Both the position numbers and the translations under genes were made by a program. From Embleya hyalina (GTDB taxonomy: Bacteria; Actinomycetota; Actinomycetes; Streptomycetales; Streptomycetaceae), in assembly GCF_003967355.1 (NCBI RefSeq), contig NZ_BIFH01000016.1, forward strand, positions 479,254 to 543,253: a stretch of DNA of 64,000 bases. Direction: 5' to 3'. Under the pieces are notes generated by a model that ran no database searches, was not told the origin of the DNA, and saw only the letters and a program-made list of their open reading frames with translations. The first letter of the stretch is position 1. Every line of letters starts with the position of its first letter. Shown piece after piece: positions 34,916-44,030 of the stretch.

Positions 34916-35291
34916 CGGCGAGGACCTTTCGCGAGGGGATGGGCGGGGACGAGGCCGGGCGAAGCGGCGGGCAGGGGACGGCGGGGATGTGCGGCCGGCT
35001 GGGTCCGTGCGGTCGGAACCGCGTCGGGCCCGACGGGCCCGTCGGGCTCGACGGGGTCGGCAGCGGGCGCGGAGCGGTTCCGGGCCGGCGCCGGACGGGT
35101 ACGCCGACCGGAACGCGGTCGATCCGGGGATGCGACCAGGGCCGCCGGCCGAACCGACGCCGCGACGCGGGCGGTTCGGCCGTCCGGCTCGGGCTCCGGC
35201 TCGGGCTCCGGCACGAGGCTCGGGCTCAAGGCTCGGGATCGGGCTCCGGCACGAGGGTCGGGAGGGCGCGGCGCCCTCCCGACCCCGGGGC
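34916..35291. other. Gene-free spacer with short tandem repeats inside the amino-acid ABC operon
   Basis: 376 bases between binding-protein and permease genes. Besides the hairpin at 35255-35285 it contains repeats of GGCTCGGGCTCC around 35186-35250 and no credible coding region. This is unusually long for an intra-operon gap. Confidence 0.6.
35255..35285 (-). terminator. Hairpin after the binding-protein gene (attenuator-like)
   Basis: GGGTCGGGAGGGC and GCCCTCCCGACCC form a 13-bp perfect stem, extendable by GC pairs into the loop, seven bases after the binding-protein stop. It probably lowers permease expression relative to the binding protein. Confidence 0.75.
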
Positions 35292-36257
35292 TCAGGAGCC
35301 GGGGACGCCGCCGATCGCGGGCGGCGTCGGCGGGTTGCCCTCGACGACCGTGCCGAGCGTCTGCTTCCAGACCGTCTGCCACGAGCCGTCCTGGCCGATC
35401 TTGCGCAGCCAGTCGTTGACGAACGTCTTGAACGCGGCGTCGTCCTTCTTGAGGCCGATGCCGTACGGGTCGGCGGTGAACGGCTCGCCCACGACGGTGG
35501 TGTCGGGGTTCTGCTTCACGTCGGCCACCAGCAACGCCTGGTCCTGCACGTACGCGTCGCCCCGGCCCTGGCGCAGCGCCGTCACGCACTCGGGGTCGCT
35601 GCCGAAGGTGACGACCTTCGCGTCCGGCGCGACCTGCTTGATCGCGGCGATCGCGGGCGTGTTGGCGCCGGCGATCACGGTCTTGCCGTTCAGGTCGGCG
35701 GGCGTCTTGATCCCGCTCGCGCCCTTCTTGGTCAGGATGGCCTGGCCGGAGGAGTAGTACGGGCCCGCGAAGGCGACCTGCTCGGCCCGCTTCGGGGTGA
35801 TCGTGTACGTCTGGAAGACCACGTCGACGGTGCCGTTCTGCAGCAGCGCCTCACGCGTCTCGGTGGCCGAACTGACGATCTTCACCTCGGGCTTGCCGAT
35901 GATGTACTTGGCCAGCAGTCGGCCCATCTCGGCGTCGAACCCGTCGGTCTTGCCGGATATCGGGTTGAGCTGCGACCACAGCGGCGCGTCCTGGGAGCCG
36001 CCGACGATCAGGTAGCCGCGCTCCTTGATCTTGGCCATCGTGGAGCCGGGCAGGATCGCGGCGTCGGGCGCGCCCTCGGCCTTCTTGGCGACGTCCTCGC
36101 CGGCCGGCTTTCCGCCCGGGACGGCGTCGGACGAGGAGTCGCTGGAACAGGCGGCCAGCACGCTCAGGGACAACGCGGCCAAAACGGCCGGAACGGCGGT
36201 ACGCAGCCGACGCGATGACGCGCCGGAGCGCGGGCGACGCAGGGGGAAGCCGGACAT
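35292..36257 (-). CDS. Glutamate/polar amino-acid ABC transporter binding lipoprotein
   Basis: 321 residues, SBP_bac_3 family. Signal peptide with lipobox SLSVLAAC (Cys near residue 36). Mature protein: STMAKIKERGYLIVGGSQDAPLW, NPISGKTDGFDAEMGRLLAKYIIG, and VDVVFQTYTITPKRAEQVAFAGPYYSSGQ carrying amino-acid-binding residues. AAGGAAGG precedes the ATG. Its ATPase gene lies 71 bases upstream on the same strand. The family imports glutamate, aspartate or related acids; the precise substrate is not determined. Confidence 0.93.
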   Translation of the reverse strand: MSGFPLRRPRSGASSRRLRTAVPAVLAALSLSVLAACSSDSSSDAVPGGKPAGEDVAKKAEGAPDAAILPGSTMAKIKERGYLIVGGSQDAPLWSQLNPISGKTDGFDAEMGRLLAKYIIGKPEVKIVSSATETREALLQNGTVDVVFQTYTITPKRAEQVAFAGPYYSSGQAILTKKGASGIKTPADLNGKTVIAGANTPAIAAIKQVAPDAKVVTFGSDPECVTALRQGRGDAYVQDQALLVADVKQNPDTTVVGEPFTADPYGIGLKKDDAAFKTFVNDWLRKIGQDGSWQTVWKQTLGTVVEGNPPTPPAIGGVPGS

Positions 36258-36328
36258 CGGGGCCTTCCTTTGCAGCTAGGCAGGGGTACAGAGGGGACGG
36301 GACGGACGGGCCCGGAGGAGCGCGGGCG

Positions 36329-37096
36329 TCAGTGGCTGAGCACCTTGGACAGGAAGTCGCGGGCGCGGTCGGTGGTGGGGGCGGTGAAGAAGGTGTCGGG
36401 CGTGCCGACCTCGACGATCTGACCATCCGCCATGAACACGACGCGGTCGGCGGCCCGGCGGGCGAAGCCCATCTCGTGCGTGACCACGACCATGGTCATG
36501 CCCTCGCGGGCCAGGTCGACCATGACGTCCAGGACCTCGTTGACCATCTCCGGGTCGAGCGCGCTGGTCGGCTCGTCGAACAACATCACCTTGGGCTGCA
36601 TGGCCAGCGCCCGGGCGATGGCGGCGCGCTGCTGCTGACCGCCGGAGAGCTGGGCCGGGTAGTGGTCGGCCTTGTCGGCGATGCCGACCCGGTCCAGCAA
36701 CTCCCGGGCCCGGTGCTCCGCGTCGGCGGCGGACAGACCCTTGACCCGGGTCGGGCCGAGGGTCACGTTCTGCAGCACGGTCTTGTGCGCGAACAGGTTG
36801 AACTGCTGGAAGACCATGCCCACTTCGGTGCGCAGCCGAGCCAAGGCCCGACCCTCGGCGGGCAGTTCCTCGCCGTCCAGCAGGACCACGCCCGAGTCGA
36901 CGTTCTCCAGCCGGTTCAGGCAGCGGCACAGCGTCGATTTCCCGGCGCCCGAGGGGCCGATCAGTACGACGACTTCGCCGGCCGCGACGGTCAGGTCCAC
37001 GTCGGTCAGCACGCGGACCGCGCCGAACGACTTGTTGATGGCCCGCGCCTCGACCATGGGCGTCATTACGGCGGAAGAAGGCGACGCGGGCTTCAT
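36329..37096 (-). CDS. Amino-acid ABC transporter ATP-binding protein
   Basis: 255 residues. Walker [11 protein letters not shown] loop [13 protein letters not shown], signature [16 protein letters not shown], Walker [16 protein letters not shown] loop [12 protein letters not shown]: all intact. ATG 37096 has GGAG five bases upstream; ATG 37063 is a later alternative giving a tighter N-terminus. First gene of an operon ATPase - binding protein - two permeases - asparaginase - cutC. Divergent from the ROK regulator across a 148-base AT-richer region. Confidence 0.95.
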   Translation of the reverse strand: MKPASPSSAVMTPMVEARAINKSFGAVRVLTDVDLTVAAGEVVVLIGPSGAGKSTLCRCLNRLENVDSGVVLLDGEELPAEGRALARLRTEVGMVFQQFNLFAHKTVLQNVTLGPTRVKGLSAADAEHRARELLDRVGIADKADHYPAQLSGGQQQRAAIARALAMQPKVMLFDEPTSALDPEMVNEVLDVMVDLAREGMTMVVVTHEMGFARRAADRVVFMADGQIVEVGTPDTFFTAPTTDRARDFLSKVLSH

Positions 37097-37112
37097 CTGC
37101 GCTCCATCTTTG

Positions 37113-37156
37113 TTCGGAATCGAAGTTTCAGGTGACAGTAGAAGCGAGATTCGAAT
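37113..37156. promoter_or_regulatory. Candidate operator pair between amino-acid ABC operon and ROK gene
   Basis: Two short symmetric elements, TTCG-GAAT-CGAA (37113-37124) and ATTCGAAT (37149-37156), in a locally AT-rich divergent promoter region. They share the TTCG/CGAA half-sites. The adjacent ROK regulator is the obvious candidate; no binding evidence. Confidence 0.4.
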
Positions 37157-37244
37157 AAAGTCAATGCCTTGCTGGTTATTACGGGGTGTGCTATTCCTGT
37201 CACTGCCGTACCGCAGCAGGTGTGCCTCGAACGGGAGTGGAACG

Positions 37245-38399
37245 TTGGGTGGAAGCGCGGGTGACCTGGTGCGACTGGTGGCCAAGGGGCACGGTCGATC
37301 CCGGGCGGAACTCGCCCGGTTGAGCGGCATGGCACCGTCGAGCGTGTCGCTGCGCGTCGAGGAGCTGATCGAGGCCGGCCTGCTCCGCGAGGACGGCGAG
37401 GGCGCCTCCCGAGGCGGCCGCCGGCCCCGACAGTTGCGCCTGCACGAGAACGCGGGCGTCGTGGTCGCCGTCGACGTCGGCACCCACCATGTGCGCATGG
37501 CGGTGCTGGACCTGGCCGGCCGGGTGCTCCTGGAACACGAACTCCCGGGCGAGATCGCCGAAGGCCCCGAGCGGGTGATCGAACGACTCCTGGACAACCT
37601 GCGCATGACGCTGCGTCAGGCCGAGGTCGAACACCTGCCGCTGCTCGGCGTCGGCATCGGCATGCCCGGACCCGTCGACCCCGGCGCCGCCAAGGTGGTC
37701 GCCCCGTCCCGGATGCCCGGCTGGAACGACTTCCCGATCGGCCGCCGGATGAGCGAACTGCTCGGCGTGCGCGTGGTGGTGGAGAACGACGCCAATCTGA
37801 TGGCGGTCGGCGAACACCGCTACGGCTGGCCGGACCGGGACAACCTGATGGCGGTCAAGGCCGGCACCGGCATCGGCTGCGGCATCATTGTCTCCGGTCG
37901 GCTGCATCGTGGACGCGGCGCCGCCGGCGACATCAGCCACGTCCCCGTACACGTACCCGAGCCGGTCACCTGCTCGTGCGGCCACTCCGACTGCCTGGAG
38001 GCGCACGCCAGCGGCGCGGCGCTGCGCCGCATACTGCGCGCGCAGGGCATCGAGGTCTCCTCCTCGCGCCACCTGGTCGATCTGGTCAACGACGGCGTGC
38101 CGGAGGCGACCACGCTGGTGCGCAACGCGGGCCGGCTGGCCGGGCAGGTGCTCGTGCCGCTGGTGAACTTCTTCAACCCCGACGTGCTCGTCCTGGGTGG
38201 CGGTCTGTCCGCCGCCGAGCCGTTCGTGGCCGCCGTACGCGGGGCGATCTACGAGCGCTGCCTCCCGTTGGCCACCCGCGACCTGGAGATCGCCACGGCG
38301 GTCACCGGCCGGGACGCGTGCATGTTGGGCGCCGGCAGTCTGGTCCTGGACGAGGTGCTCGCGAGCGAGTGGGTGGACGACACGCTGGCCGCACGCTGA
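37245..38399 (+). CDS. ROK-family transcriptional regulator
   Basis: 384 residues from TTG 37245, supported by GGGAGTGG upstream; GTG 37188 is an alternative. N-terminal winged helix ([29 protein letters not shown]) joined to a ROK sugar-kinase-like domain: [18 protein letters not shown] (phosphate loop), [30 protein letters not shown], and the zinc motif [15 protein letters not shown]. Such proteins are repressors or activators responding to sugars or sugar phosphates. It is divergent from an amino-acid transporter, an unusual pairing, so the true target may lie elsewhere. Confidence 0.9.
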   Translation: MGGSAGDLVRLVAKGHGRSRAELARLSGMAPSSVSLRVEELIEAGLLREDGEGASRGGRRPRQLRLHENAGVVVAVDVGTHHVRMAVLDLAGRVLLEHELPGEIAEGPERVIERLLDNLRMTLRQAEVEHLPLLGVGIGMPGPVDPGAAKVVAPSRMPGWNDFPIGRRMSELLGVRVVVENDANLMAVGEHRYGWPDRDNLMAVKAGTGIGCGIIVSGRLHRGRGAAGDISHVPVHVPEPVTCSCGHSDCLEAHASGAALRRILRAQGIEVSSSRHLVDLVNDGVPEATTLVRNAGRLAGQVLVPLVNFFNPDVLVLGGGLSAAEPFVAAVRGAIYERCLPLATRDLEIATAVTGRDACMLGAGSLVLDEVLASEWVDDTLAAR

Positions 38400-38496
38400 C
38401 CCGGGAACGGATCTTCTCAACCTCTGGATGTAGAGCTACTGTGGCGTCCGTCAAGTTCACGCTATATATCGAGACGGTGTCGAGGAGGTCCGCGTC

Positions 38497-39153
38497 ATGG
38501 GCTACCAGGTGAGTACCGTCGATCCGGCGCGCACCGCGCTGATCGTCGTCGACGTCCAGCACGACTTCATCTCTCCCGGCGCGCCGCTGGAATCGCCCGC
38601 CGGGCGCGCCATGTTGCCCACCCTCGCCGGCCTGCTCGACCTCTGTCGCAAGGCGGGGATCATGGTCGTCTACACCGCGCACGTACACCGGGCCGACGGC
38701 TCCGACCGGGGGCGCTACGCCGACCTGTACCCACCGATCGCGTCGGGCGAGGCGCTGGTCGACGGCACGCCCGGGAGCGAGATCCACCCCGACGTGGCAC
38801 CCGCCGAGGGCGAGGCGGTGATCAAGAAGCACCGCTACAGCGGATTCCACGGCACCGACCTGGACATGCTGCTGCGCGGTCGGGGCATCACCACGGTCGC
38901 GGTGACCGGGGTGACCACCGAGGACTGCGTGCACGCCACCGCCCGGGACGCGATGTTCCGCGACTACTGGACGCTGGTGATCGCCGACGCCTGTGCCACC
39001 TACGACCACCCCGACCTGGGGTGGGGCGCGATGTCGGCCGAGGAGGTGCACCGCGCGGCGCTGGTGGTGCTGGCCCAGTCCACGGCCGACGTGGTCACCT
39101 CGGAGCAGTTCGCCGGACGGGTGCGCGAGGCGGGTGTCCGGGCCGCTTCGTAG
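38497..39153 (+). CDS. Isochorismatase-like cysteine hydrolase
   Basis: 218 residues. Catalytic triad visible: Asp19 in LIVVDVQHDF, Lys110/111 in VIKKHRYSGF, Cys144 in GVTTEDCVHATARDA with the preceding cis-peptide region VTGVTT. GAGGAGG precedes the ATG by seven bases. The family includes nicotinamidases, N-carbamoyl amidases and isochorismatases; the substrate here is unknown. It stands between the ROK gene and the Spo0M gene, 97 and 93 bases away. Confidence 0.92.
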   Translation: MGYQVSTVDPARTALIVVDVQHDFISPGAPLESPAGRAMLPTLAGLLDLCRKAGIMVVYTAHVHRADGSDRGRYADLYPPIASGEALVDGTPGSEIHPDVAPAEGEAVIKKHRYSGFHGTDLDMLLRGRGITTVAVTGVTTEDCVHATARDAMFRDYWTLVIADACATYDHPDLGWGAMSAEEVHRAALVVLAQSTADVVTSEQFAGRVREAGVRAAS

Positions 39154-39167
39154 CGCTGTGATTTAAA

Positions 39168-39187
39168 AGTTGCGCAAGTTCGCAACT
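39168..39187. promoter_or_regulatory. Inverted repeat in the promoter region of the Spo0M gene
   Basis: AGTTGCG-CAAGTT-CGCAACT, 7-bp perfect arms with a 6-base centre, just after an AT-rich stretch (ATTTAAAAG). It overlaps TTGCGCAA, itself symmetric. Located 60 bases before the Spo0M ATG, a likely operator. Confidence 0.5.
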
Positions 39188-39246
39188 ATCGGAGCTTCGT
39201 GCGCGTTCCTATCTGCGACCGCACATCTCCGAAAGGAATGCACCAC

Positions 39247-40215
39247 ATGGTGTTCAACCGTGTTCTCGATGCCATCGGCGTGGGCGCCCCCGACGTACGG
39301 ACGGCGTTGTCGACGCCCATGACCCGCCCCGGCGGAACCCTTCGGGGCGGGGTCGTCCTCGTCGGGGGCGGTCGCCCCGCCGAGGTCGGGGGCGTGACGT
39401 TGTCCCTGGTCCTGTCGACCGCCGCCGGCATCGGGCGTCCCGCCGGCGCGGGTGACGGCTCCATCCCGTTCGCCGACGTCGTGGTGAGCGGCCCGCTGCG
39501 GCTGGCCGCGCGGGAGGAGCGGGAGTTGCCGTTCTCGTTCCCGGTGCCCTGGGCGGCGCCGTTCACCACCATCGCGGGGCAACGCCTGGCGAACCCGGTG
39601 GTGGGGCTGCGCACGCTGATGGCCCTGGACGCCGGCCGCCGCCGGCACGCCGTCGACGCGGTCGACATCGACCCGCTGCCGGTGCAACAGCGGGTCCTGG
39701 AGGCGGCGTTGGCGCTCGGCTTCACCTTCAAGGACGCCGATCCGACGATGGGCCGGTTCGGCGCCGAGCAGGACCTGCCGTTCCGCCAGGAGGTCGCGTT
39801 CCACGCCGCGCCGCGCTACGCCGACAGGTGCCGGGAGGTTGCTCTGTCCTTCCGTTCCACCCCGAACGCCACGCACGTCTCGGTGCGCGTGGGCCCGCGC
39901 GGCGAACCGTTCGGCCTCGGCCTGGGCGTCGACACCGGCACCCGCCTCGACCACACCGACCTGAGCAAGGACCTCGCGGGGACCGTGGACACCTGGATCC
40001 GGCGCGCCGTCGAGGAGTACGCGGCGCGGACTCCGTACGGCGGTTCGTCGTACGACGCGACGCGACCGAGCCCCTGGGTGAACACCGGCGCCGAGGCCGG
40101 ATCGCGGGGCGGCGGCTCCGGCCTGGGCGGGATGGTCGGTGGCATGGCCACCGGCGCGGCGGCGGGCTTCCTCGGCGGCATGCTCGCGGAGGAGGTCTTC
40201 GGCGACGACGACTGA
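39247..40215 (+). CDS. spo0M: Spo0M / sporulation-control protein family
   Basis: 322 residues. The start ATG 39247 lies nine bases after AAGGA; an ATG at 39238 overlaps the RBS and is less likely. The MVFNRVLDAIGVGAPDVRT opening and the arrestin-like beta domains (TRPGGTLRGGVVLVGG, RELPFSFPVPWAAP) are typical of Spo0M. The C-terminal ~90 residues carry a Gly-rich, weakly hydrophobic tail (GLGGMVGGMATGAAAGFLGG). In Bacillus Spo0M affects sporulation control; in actinomycetes it is poorly characterised. Probably cytoplasmic, possibly membrane-associated. Confidence 0.88.
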   Translation: MVFNRVLDAIGVGAPDVRTALSTPMTRPGGTLRGGVVLVGGGRPAEVGGVTLSLVLSTAAGIGRPAGAGDGSIPFADVVVSGPLRLAAREERELPFSFPVPWAAPFTTIAGQRLANPVVGLRTLMALDAGRRRHAVDAVDIDPLPVQQRVLEAALALGFTFKDADPTMGRFGAEQDLPFRQEVAFHAAPRYADRCREVALSFRSTPNATHVSVRVGPRGEPFGLGLGVDTGTRLDHTDLSKDLAGTVDTWIRRAVEEYAARTPYGGSSYDATRPSPWVNTGAEAGSRGGGSGLGGMVGGMATGAAAGFLGGMLAEEVFGDDD

Positions 40216-40227
40216 GTCACGAGCCGA

Positions 40228-40268
40228 CGCCGGCCCGCCGCCGACGCACGGTCGGCGGCGGGCCGGCG
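40228..40268. terminator. Hairpin terminator after the Spo0M gene
   Basis: GCCGGCCCGCCGCCGAC pairs perfectly over 17 bp with its complement around a GCACG loop (one further pair closes the base), 12 bases after the stop. Confidence 0.8.
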
Positions 40269-40742
40269 CCCGGGATGCCCCGGCGGCCGGGGGCGGAGGA
40301 GCGGGTCGAGGCCGAAGCCGGGGTCGAGGACGGCCGGGGGTCGTGACGGGGTGCGCGCACGACCGACTGCTCCCGACCGGGAACGCCGGGCCGCCGTCGG
40401 CGAGACACCCCCCCCGCACCGAAGCTGCCGGTTTATCGCGTTTGGCGCACACGCGAGGCCGGGTGGCTTTACCGTCTGAGCGGGAGACGGTGCGCGGAAG
40501 CCGATCGGGGGGCGTGCGATCGCACGCCGGGCGGTGGGGCGACGGCCATGGGCCGGGCGTCGGGGTGGCGGACGGTCCGGCGGCGGATGGTGGGGAGACT
40601 GATGGTCGGGCGCCGGGCGGTCGTGCGGCAAAGGGTTGTCCGGCACACGGGTGCGCGCCGGACGGCCGCGCGGCGCGTGGTTGCTCGGCGGACGGTCGCG
40701 CGACCGGGTACGGGTGGGCCGCCGGGTGACACCTCCGGGGGC
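40269..40742. other. Intergenic region without recognisable genes
   Basis: About 470 bases between the convergent Spo0M and TetR genes. Very GC-rich with loosely repeated GGTCGGGCG-like words; open frames here give only Arg/Gly-rich translations without domain character. I see no RNA gene or mobile element. Confidence 0.6.
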
Positions 40743-41360
40743 TCAGGCGCCGAGGGGCTTGCCGGGCTCCGCGGGCCGGCGCGTGTGTTCGAGCCGGTCC
40801 AGTTCCACCGCGATCGCCTCGGACATCAGGTCTCGGGCGCGGTCCACCGACATCAGGCCGCTCAGCCAGCGGCCGCTCAGGCCCTCCAGGAGCGCGGTCA
40901 GGCGCTCCGCCGCGGCTCGGGTGGCGGGGAGCGGAGCGGTCGGGATCGCGTCGGCGACCAGTTCGCCGATCTCCTCGGACCACTCGTCCGTGGCCTTCGT
41001 CAGGTCCTCGCGGAGGGATTCGTCGAACACCGCGCTGGCGCACAATTCGCCCCAGGCGACGCTGTTCTCCCGCACCTCCGGGGTGTCCTGGAGTTCCAGG
41101 AGCAGGCGATGGGTCAACTCGTCGCGCGCCGGCGCCGGCTCCTCGTCCGCGTCCCGTTCGGTGGTGTACCGGTCGGCGCGGTCGTTGATGAACGCCAGCG
41201 TCGCCCGCAGTACGCCGGTGCGGTCCTTGAAGTGGTAGTAGACCAGCCCCGTGGACACGCCGGCCTCGGCGGCCAACTCCTCGACGCGCAGGCCCCGCAC
41301 GCCCCGGCGGGCGATGACGCGGGCGGCGGCTTCCATGATCGTGGTGCGACGGTCGGACAC
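40743..41360 (-). CDS. TetR-family transcriptional regulator
   Basis: 205 residues from GTG 41360 (an ATG at 41462 is possible but adds an untypical Arg-rich extension). Helix-turn-helix RRTTIMEAAARVIARRGVRGLRVEELAAEAGVSTGLVYYHFKDRTGVL at ~3-50. C-terminal helices with an acidic stretch (TTERDADEEPAPARDEL). Nearest neighbours are the lanthipeptide regulator (divergent) and Spo0M (convergent); its target is unknown. Confidence 0.88.
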   Translation of the reverse strand: MSDRRTTIMEAAARVIARRGVRGLRVEELAAEAGVSTGLVYYHFKDRTGVLRATLAFINDRADRYTTERDADEEPAPARDELTHRLLLELQDTPEVRENSVAWGELCASAVFDESLREDLTKATDEWSEEIGELVADAIPTAPLPATRAAAERLTALLEGLSGRWLSGLMSVDRARDLMSEAIAVELDRLEHTRRPAEPGKPLGA

Positions 41361-41609
41361 AGGGCGACACCCTATCGTCGGCCGGCCCGTCCTCGTCGCG
41401 ACGTCCCCCTCGGTGTCCGAACTCCTTCGAACCCTCGATCGATAGCGGCCCGGCTCGATCATGGTTCGACAGGAGACGAGAACCCGGGATCCGAATGTCG
41501 CATAAAAGCATCATCCGATTACAGGTAGTGCTGAGACTCTTTGGATGGGGTACCTATCGACGTGCTCGACGGGCTCCTCAGGCACGCCGGCACAGGACTG
41601 GGGGCGGAC

Positions 41610-42197
41610 ATGATCAGGGTTCTCTTGGTGCACGACACGGAGTTGATGAGATCGGCGCTGACCGCGCTGCTCGATCGGGAGGAGGACATCGAGGTGGTCG
41701 CCGAGAGCTGGGAGAGCGCTCCCGACCGGGCCCGCGCCCAACGTCCGCACGTATGCGTGGTGGACGTGGACTGTCCGGGCGCATCCCGTTTACCGAGTCG
41801 ACCCGTGGATCGGGACTGCGCACTGTTGGTGCTGGCCACCACCGCGCGGCCGGGCAGCCTGCGCCGGGCGGCGGAGGCCAAGGCGCTGGGCTTCGTGGAC
41901 AAGGATGCCCAACCGCTGCAACTGCCACGCGCGATAAGACTCATGGCCACCGGCCGCCGCTACGTGGACGGTACGCTCGCGCTCGACCTGCTGCGCGCCG
42001 CGACCGCGCCGCTGACCCCCCGCGAACTGGGCGTGCTCTCGCTCGCCGCGAAGGGTGCCTCGGCCCCGGAGATCGCCCGCAGCCTGCGGCTGAGCATCGG
42101 GACGGTGCGGAACTACATGTGCGCGATCACCCGCAAGACCGGTGCCCGCAACCGGATCGACGCGATCCGCATCTCGCGCGACGCCGGGTGGGTCTAG
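41610..42197 (+). CDS. LuxR-type orphan response regulator of the lanthipeptide locus (RamR/AmfR-like), with TTA codon
   Basis: 195 residues from ATG 41610 (TTG 41541 would add 23 residues). Receiver domain: IRVLLVHDTELMRSALTALL, putative phospho-acceptor Asp in VCVVDVDCPG, Thr pair in LVLATTARPG, Lys in GFVDKDA. The loop after the Asp is shortened and divergent, so phosphorylation may not control it. LuxR helix-turn-helix LTPRELGVLSLAAKGASAPEIARSLRLSIGTVRNYM. Leu61 is encoded by TTA at 41790-41792, implying dependence on the bldA tRNA. It converges on the lanthipeptide operon and matches the position of ramR/amfR in SapB-type clusters. Confidence 0.88.
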   Translation: MIRVLLVHDTELMRSALTALLDREEDIEVVAESWESAPDRARAQRPHVCVVDVDCPGASRLPSRPVDRDCALLVLATTARPGSLRRAAEAKALGFVDKDAQPLQLPRAIRLMATGRRYVDGTLALDLLRAATAPLTPRELGVLSLAAKGASAPEIARSLRLSIGTVRNYMCAITRKTGARNRIDAIRISRDAGWV

Positions 42198-42220
42198 CCC
42201 CCGTTCGCCCGGCGGATCCG

Positions 42221-42245
42221 GCGGGGCCGCGCCTCCTGGCCCCGC
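42221..42245. terminator. Hairpin between the regulator and the ABC transporter genes
   Basis: GCGGGGCC and GGCCCCGC form an 8-bp stem with a 9-base loop between the convergent regulator and transporter genes. Confidence 0.55.
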
Positions 42246-42290
42246 GCCCCGCAACCCCGCCCTCGCCGCACCCGGAGCCCGGACGGCCGA

Positions 42291-44030
42291 TCAGATGCGT
42301 TCCGCGTGCCACCGGCCGACCAGGTCGCGGTACAGCGGTGACCGGTCCAGGAGTTCCCGGTGCGTTCCGCACACCGCGTGCACCCCGTCCAGCACCAGGA
42401 TCCGGTCGGCCCGATGCGCCGAACTGATCCGGTGGGCCACCACGATCAGCGTCCCGGGCCGTGCGGCGAAGGCCCGTTCGGCCCGATCCTCCGCGGCCGG
42501 ATCGAGATGGCAGGTGGCCTCGTCCAGCACCACCAGGGGGGCGGGTGACAGGTGTGCCCGGCCGAGCGCGATCAGCTGGCGCTCGCCCTGGGACAGGGCG
42601 GCGGGGTCCACCGGCGCGTCGAAGCCGCCCAGTCGGTGGACCAGGGGCAGCAGACCGACCTCGGCCGCGGTCGCGGTGAGCGCGGCGGGCGACGCGCCGT
42701 CCGGGCACAGGTACAGCAGGTTCTCCCGGACGCTGCCGGTGAACACGTACGCCTGCTGCGGGATGAGCACGCGTCGGCGGGAGGGTTCGGCGGGGATCGG
42801 CGCGACCGGTCGTCCCGCCACCCGGATCTCGCCCCGATCGGGTGCGAGCAGGCCGGCGATCAGCGCGGCCAGCGTCGACTTGCCGATCCCGCTGGGGCCG
42901 ACCACCACGAGGTGCTCGCCGGGTTCGACGGTCAGATCCAGGTCGCGCAGGACCGGTTGGGCGTTCGGGCCGTACGCGAAGGTCAGCCCGCGGATCTCGA
43001 CCCGGGCCGGGGCGCCGCGCTCGGTCGAGGGGCGGCCCTTCTCGGCGACCGGCGTGCCGGGCAGCGCACTTCGCGAGCCGGACGTCAGTCGATCGAGCAC
43101 CACCAGCAGCCGCGTCCCCGCCGCGCCGAGCGCGTTCATCAGGGTGTGCAGGGCCGGCAGCAGGGCCTGGGTCAGGTAGGTCAGCGCGCCGAGCAGGGCG
43201 CCGGCGGTCAGCCCCTGCCGCAACAACCAGGGCGCGGTGACCAGGAGCAGCAACACCGGCAACTGTCCGGCCACGCCCAGCGCGACGGTACGGGCCGCAG
43301 CCCACCGGGCCAGGACTCGCGCCGCCCGGGCCTCGGCCTCGATCAGGGCGTGCGTCCGAGCCGCGACCGACTGCCCGGCGCCCGCCGCCAGTACGTCTCG
43401 CAACCCCTCGGCGACCGCGCCGAGCTGCGTCGACAACGCCTCGTCGGCATCGAGGAACACCCGCTGCCGAGCCGCCATCGGTGCCAGTGTGGCCAGGAAC
43501 AGCGCCAGGCCGAGCACCAGCGGAGGCAGCACCACGATCAGCAACTCCGGGGCCAGCGCCCCGAGTCCGATCAGCACGCCGACCATGGTGAAGACGAACG
43601 AACGGGCCACCAGGACCAGTCCGGCGAAACTGTCCCGGGCGAGTTCGGTCTGGTTGGTCAACCGCGACACCACCGCGCCGTCCGCCGCGCGCGACGGGGC
43701 CTCGATCGCCTCGGTCAGGGCCCGGTCGGCCACCCGGCGGATCAGCCCGTCGCGCAACGGCTCGACCAGGTCGGCCAGTCCGCGAAACACCCCGCCGGTG
43801 GCGGCCCCGCCGCAGATCACCGCCACCGCCGCGACGGCCAGCCAGGCGAGGCCGGTACCGGTGTGACCGGCCAGGAAGCCGTGGTCGAGCGCCATCGCCA
43901 CGCCGTAGCCGCCGAGGAAGGTCTGCGCCGACTCCAGGAGCGACCACGCGCCGAGCCGGACCAGCACCCGCTTGCGTCGGGCCAGGAAACCCCGGGCCAG
44001 GGCCGGCACCCCGGAACGCTCCACGCTCAC
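42291..44030 (-). CDS. ABC transporter (membrane + ATPase), second exporter half of lanthipeptide cluster (RamB-like)
   Basis: 579 residues from GTG 44030, which overlaps the stop of the other ABC gene (GTGA) and has GGAGGG upstream. N-terminal six-helix exporter domain (~20-300), then the nucleotide-binding domain: Walker A VGPSGIGKSTL, Q loop IPQQAYVFTGSV, signature degenerate as LSQGERQLIALGRA, Walker B LVVLDEATCHLDP, His switch VVAHRISS. Most likely a heterodimer with the 44027-45853 protein, exporting the mature lanthipeptide. The much longer open frame that continues upstream antisense-like through the first ABC gene is not real. Confidence 0.93.
   Translation of the reverse strand: MSVERSGVPALARGFLARRKRVLVRLGAWSLLESAQTFLGGYGVAMALDHGFLAGHTGTGLAWLAVAAVAVICGGAATGGVFRGLADLVEPLRDGLIRRVADRALTEAIEAPSRAADGAVVSRLTNQTELARDSFAGLVLVARSFVFTMVGVLIGLGALAPELLIVVLPPLVLGLALFLATLAPMAARQRVFLDADEALSTQLGAVAEGLRDVLAAGAGQSVAARTHALIEAEARAARVLARWAAARTVALGVAGQLPVLLLLVTAPWLLRQGLTAGALLGALTYLTQALLPALHTLMNALGAAGTRLLVVLDRLTSGSRSALPGTPVAEKGRPSTERGAPARVEIRGLTFAYGPNAQPVLRDLDLTVEPGEHLVVVGPSGIGKSTLAALIAGLLAPDRGEIRVAGRPVAPIPAEPSRRRVLIPQQAYVFTGSVRENLLYLCPDGASPAALTATAAEVGLLPLVHRLGGFDAPVDPAALSQGERQLIALGRAHLSPAPLVVLDEATCHLDPAAEDRAERAFAARPGTLIVVAHRISSAHRADRILVLDGVHAVCGTHRELLDRSPLYRDLVGRWHAERI

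Noticed and set aside
40269..40742. Open frames between the Spo0M and TetR genes
   Set aside because: Translations are low-complexity Arg/Gly/Val runs with no RBS and no recognisable domain.
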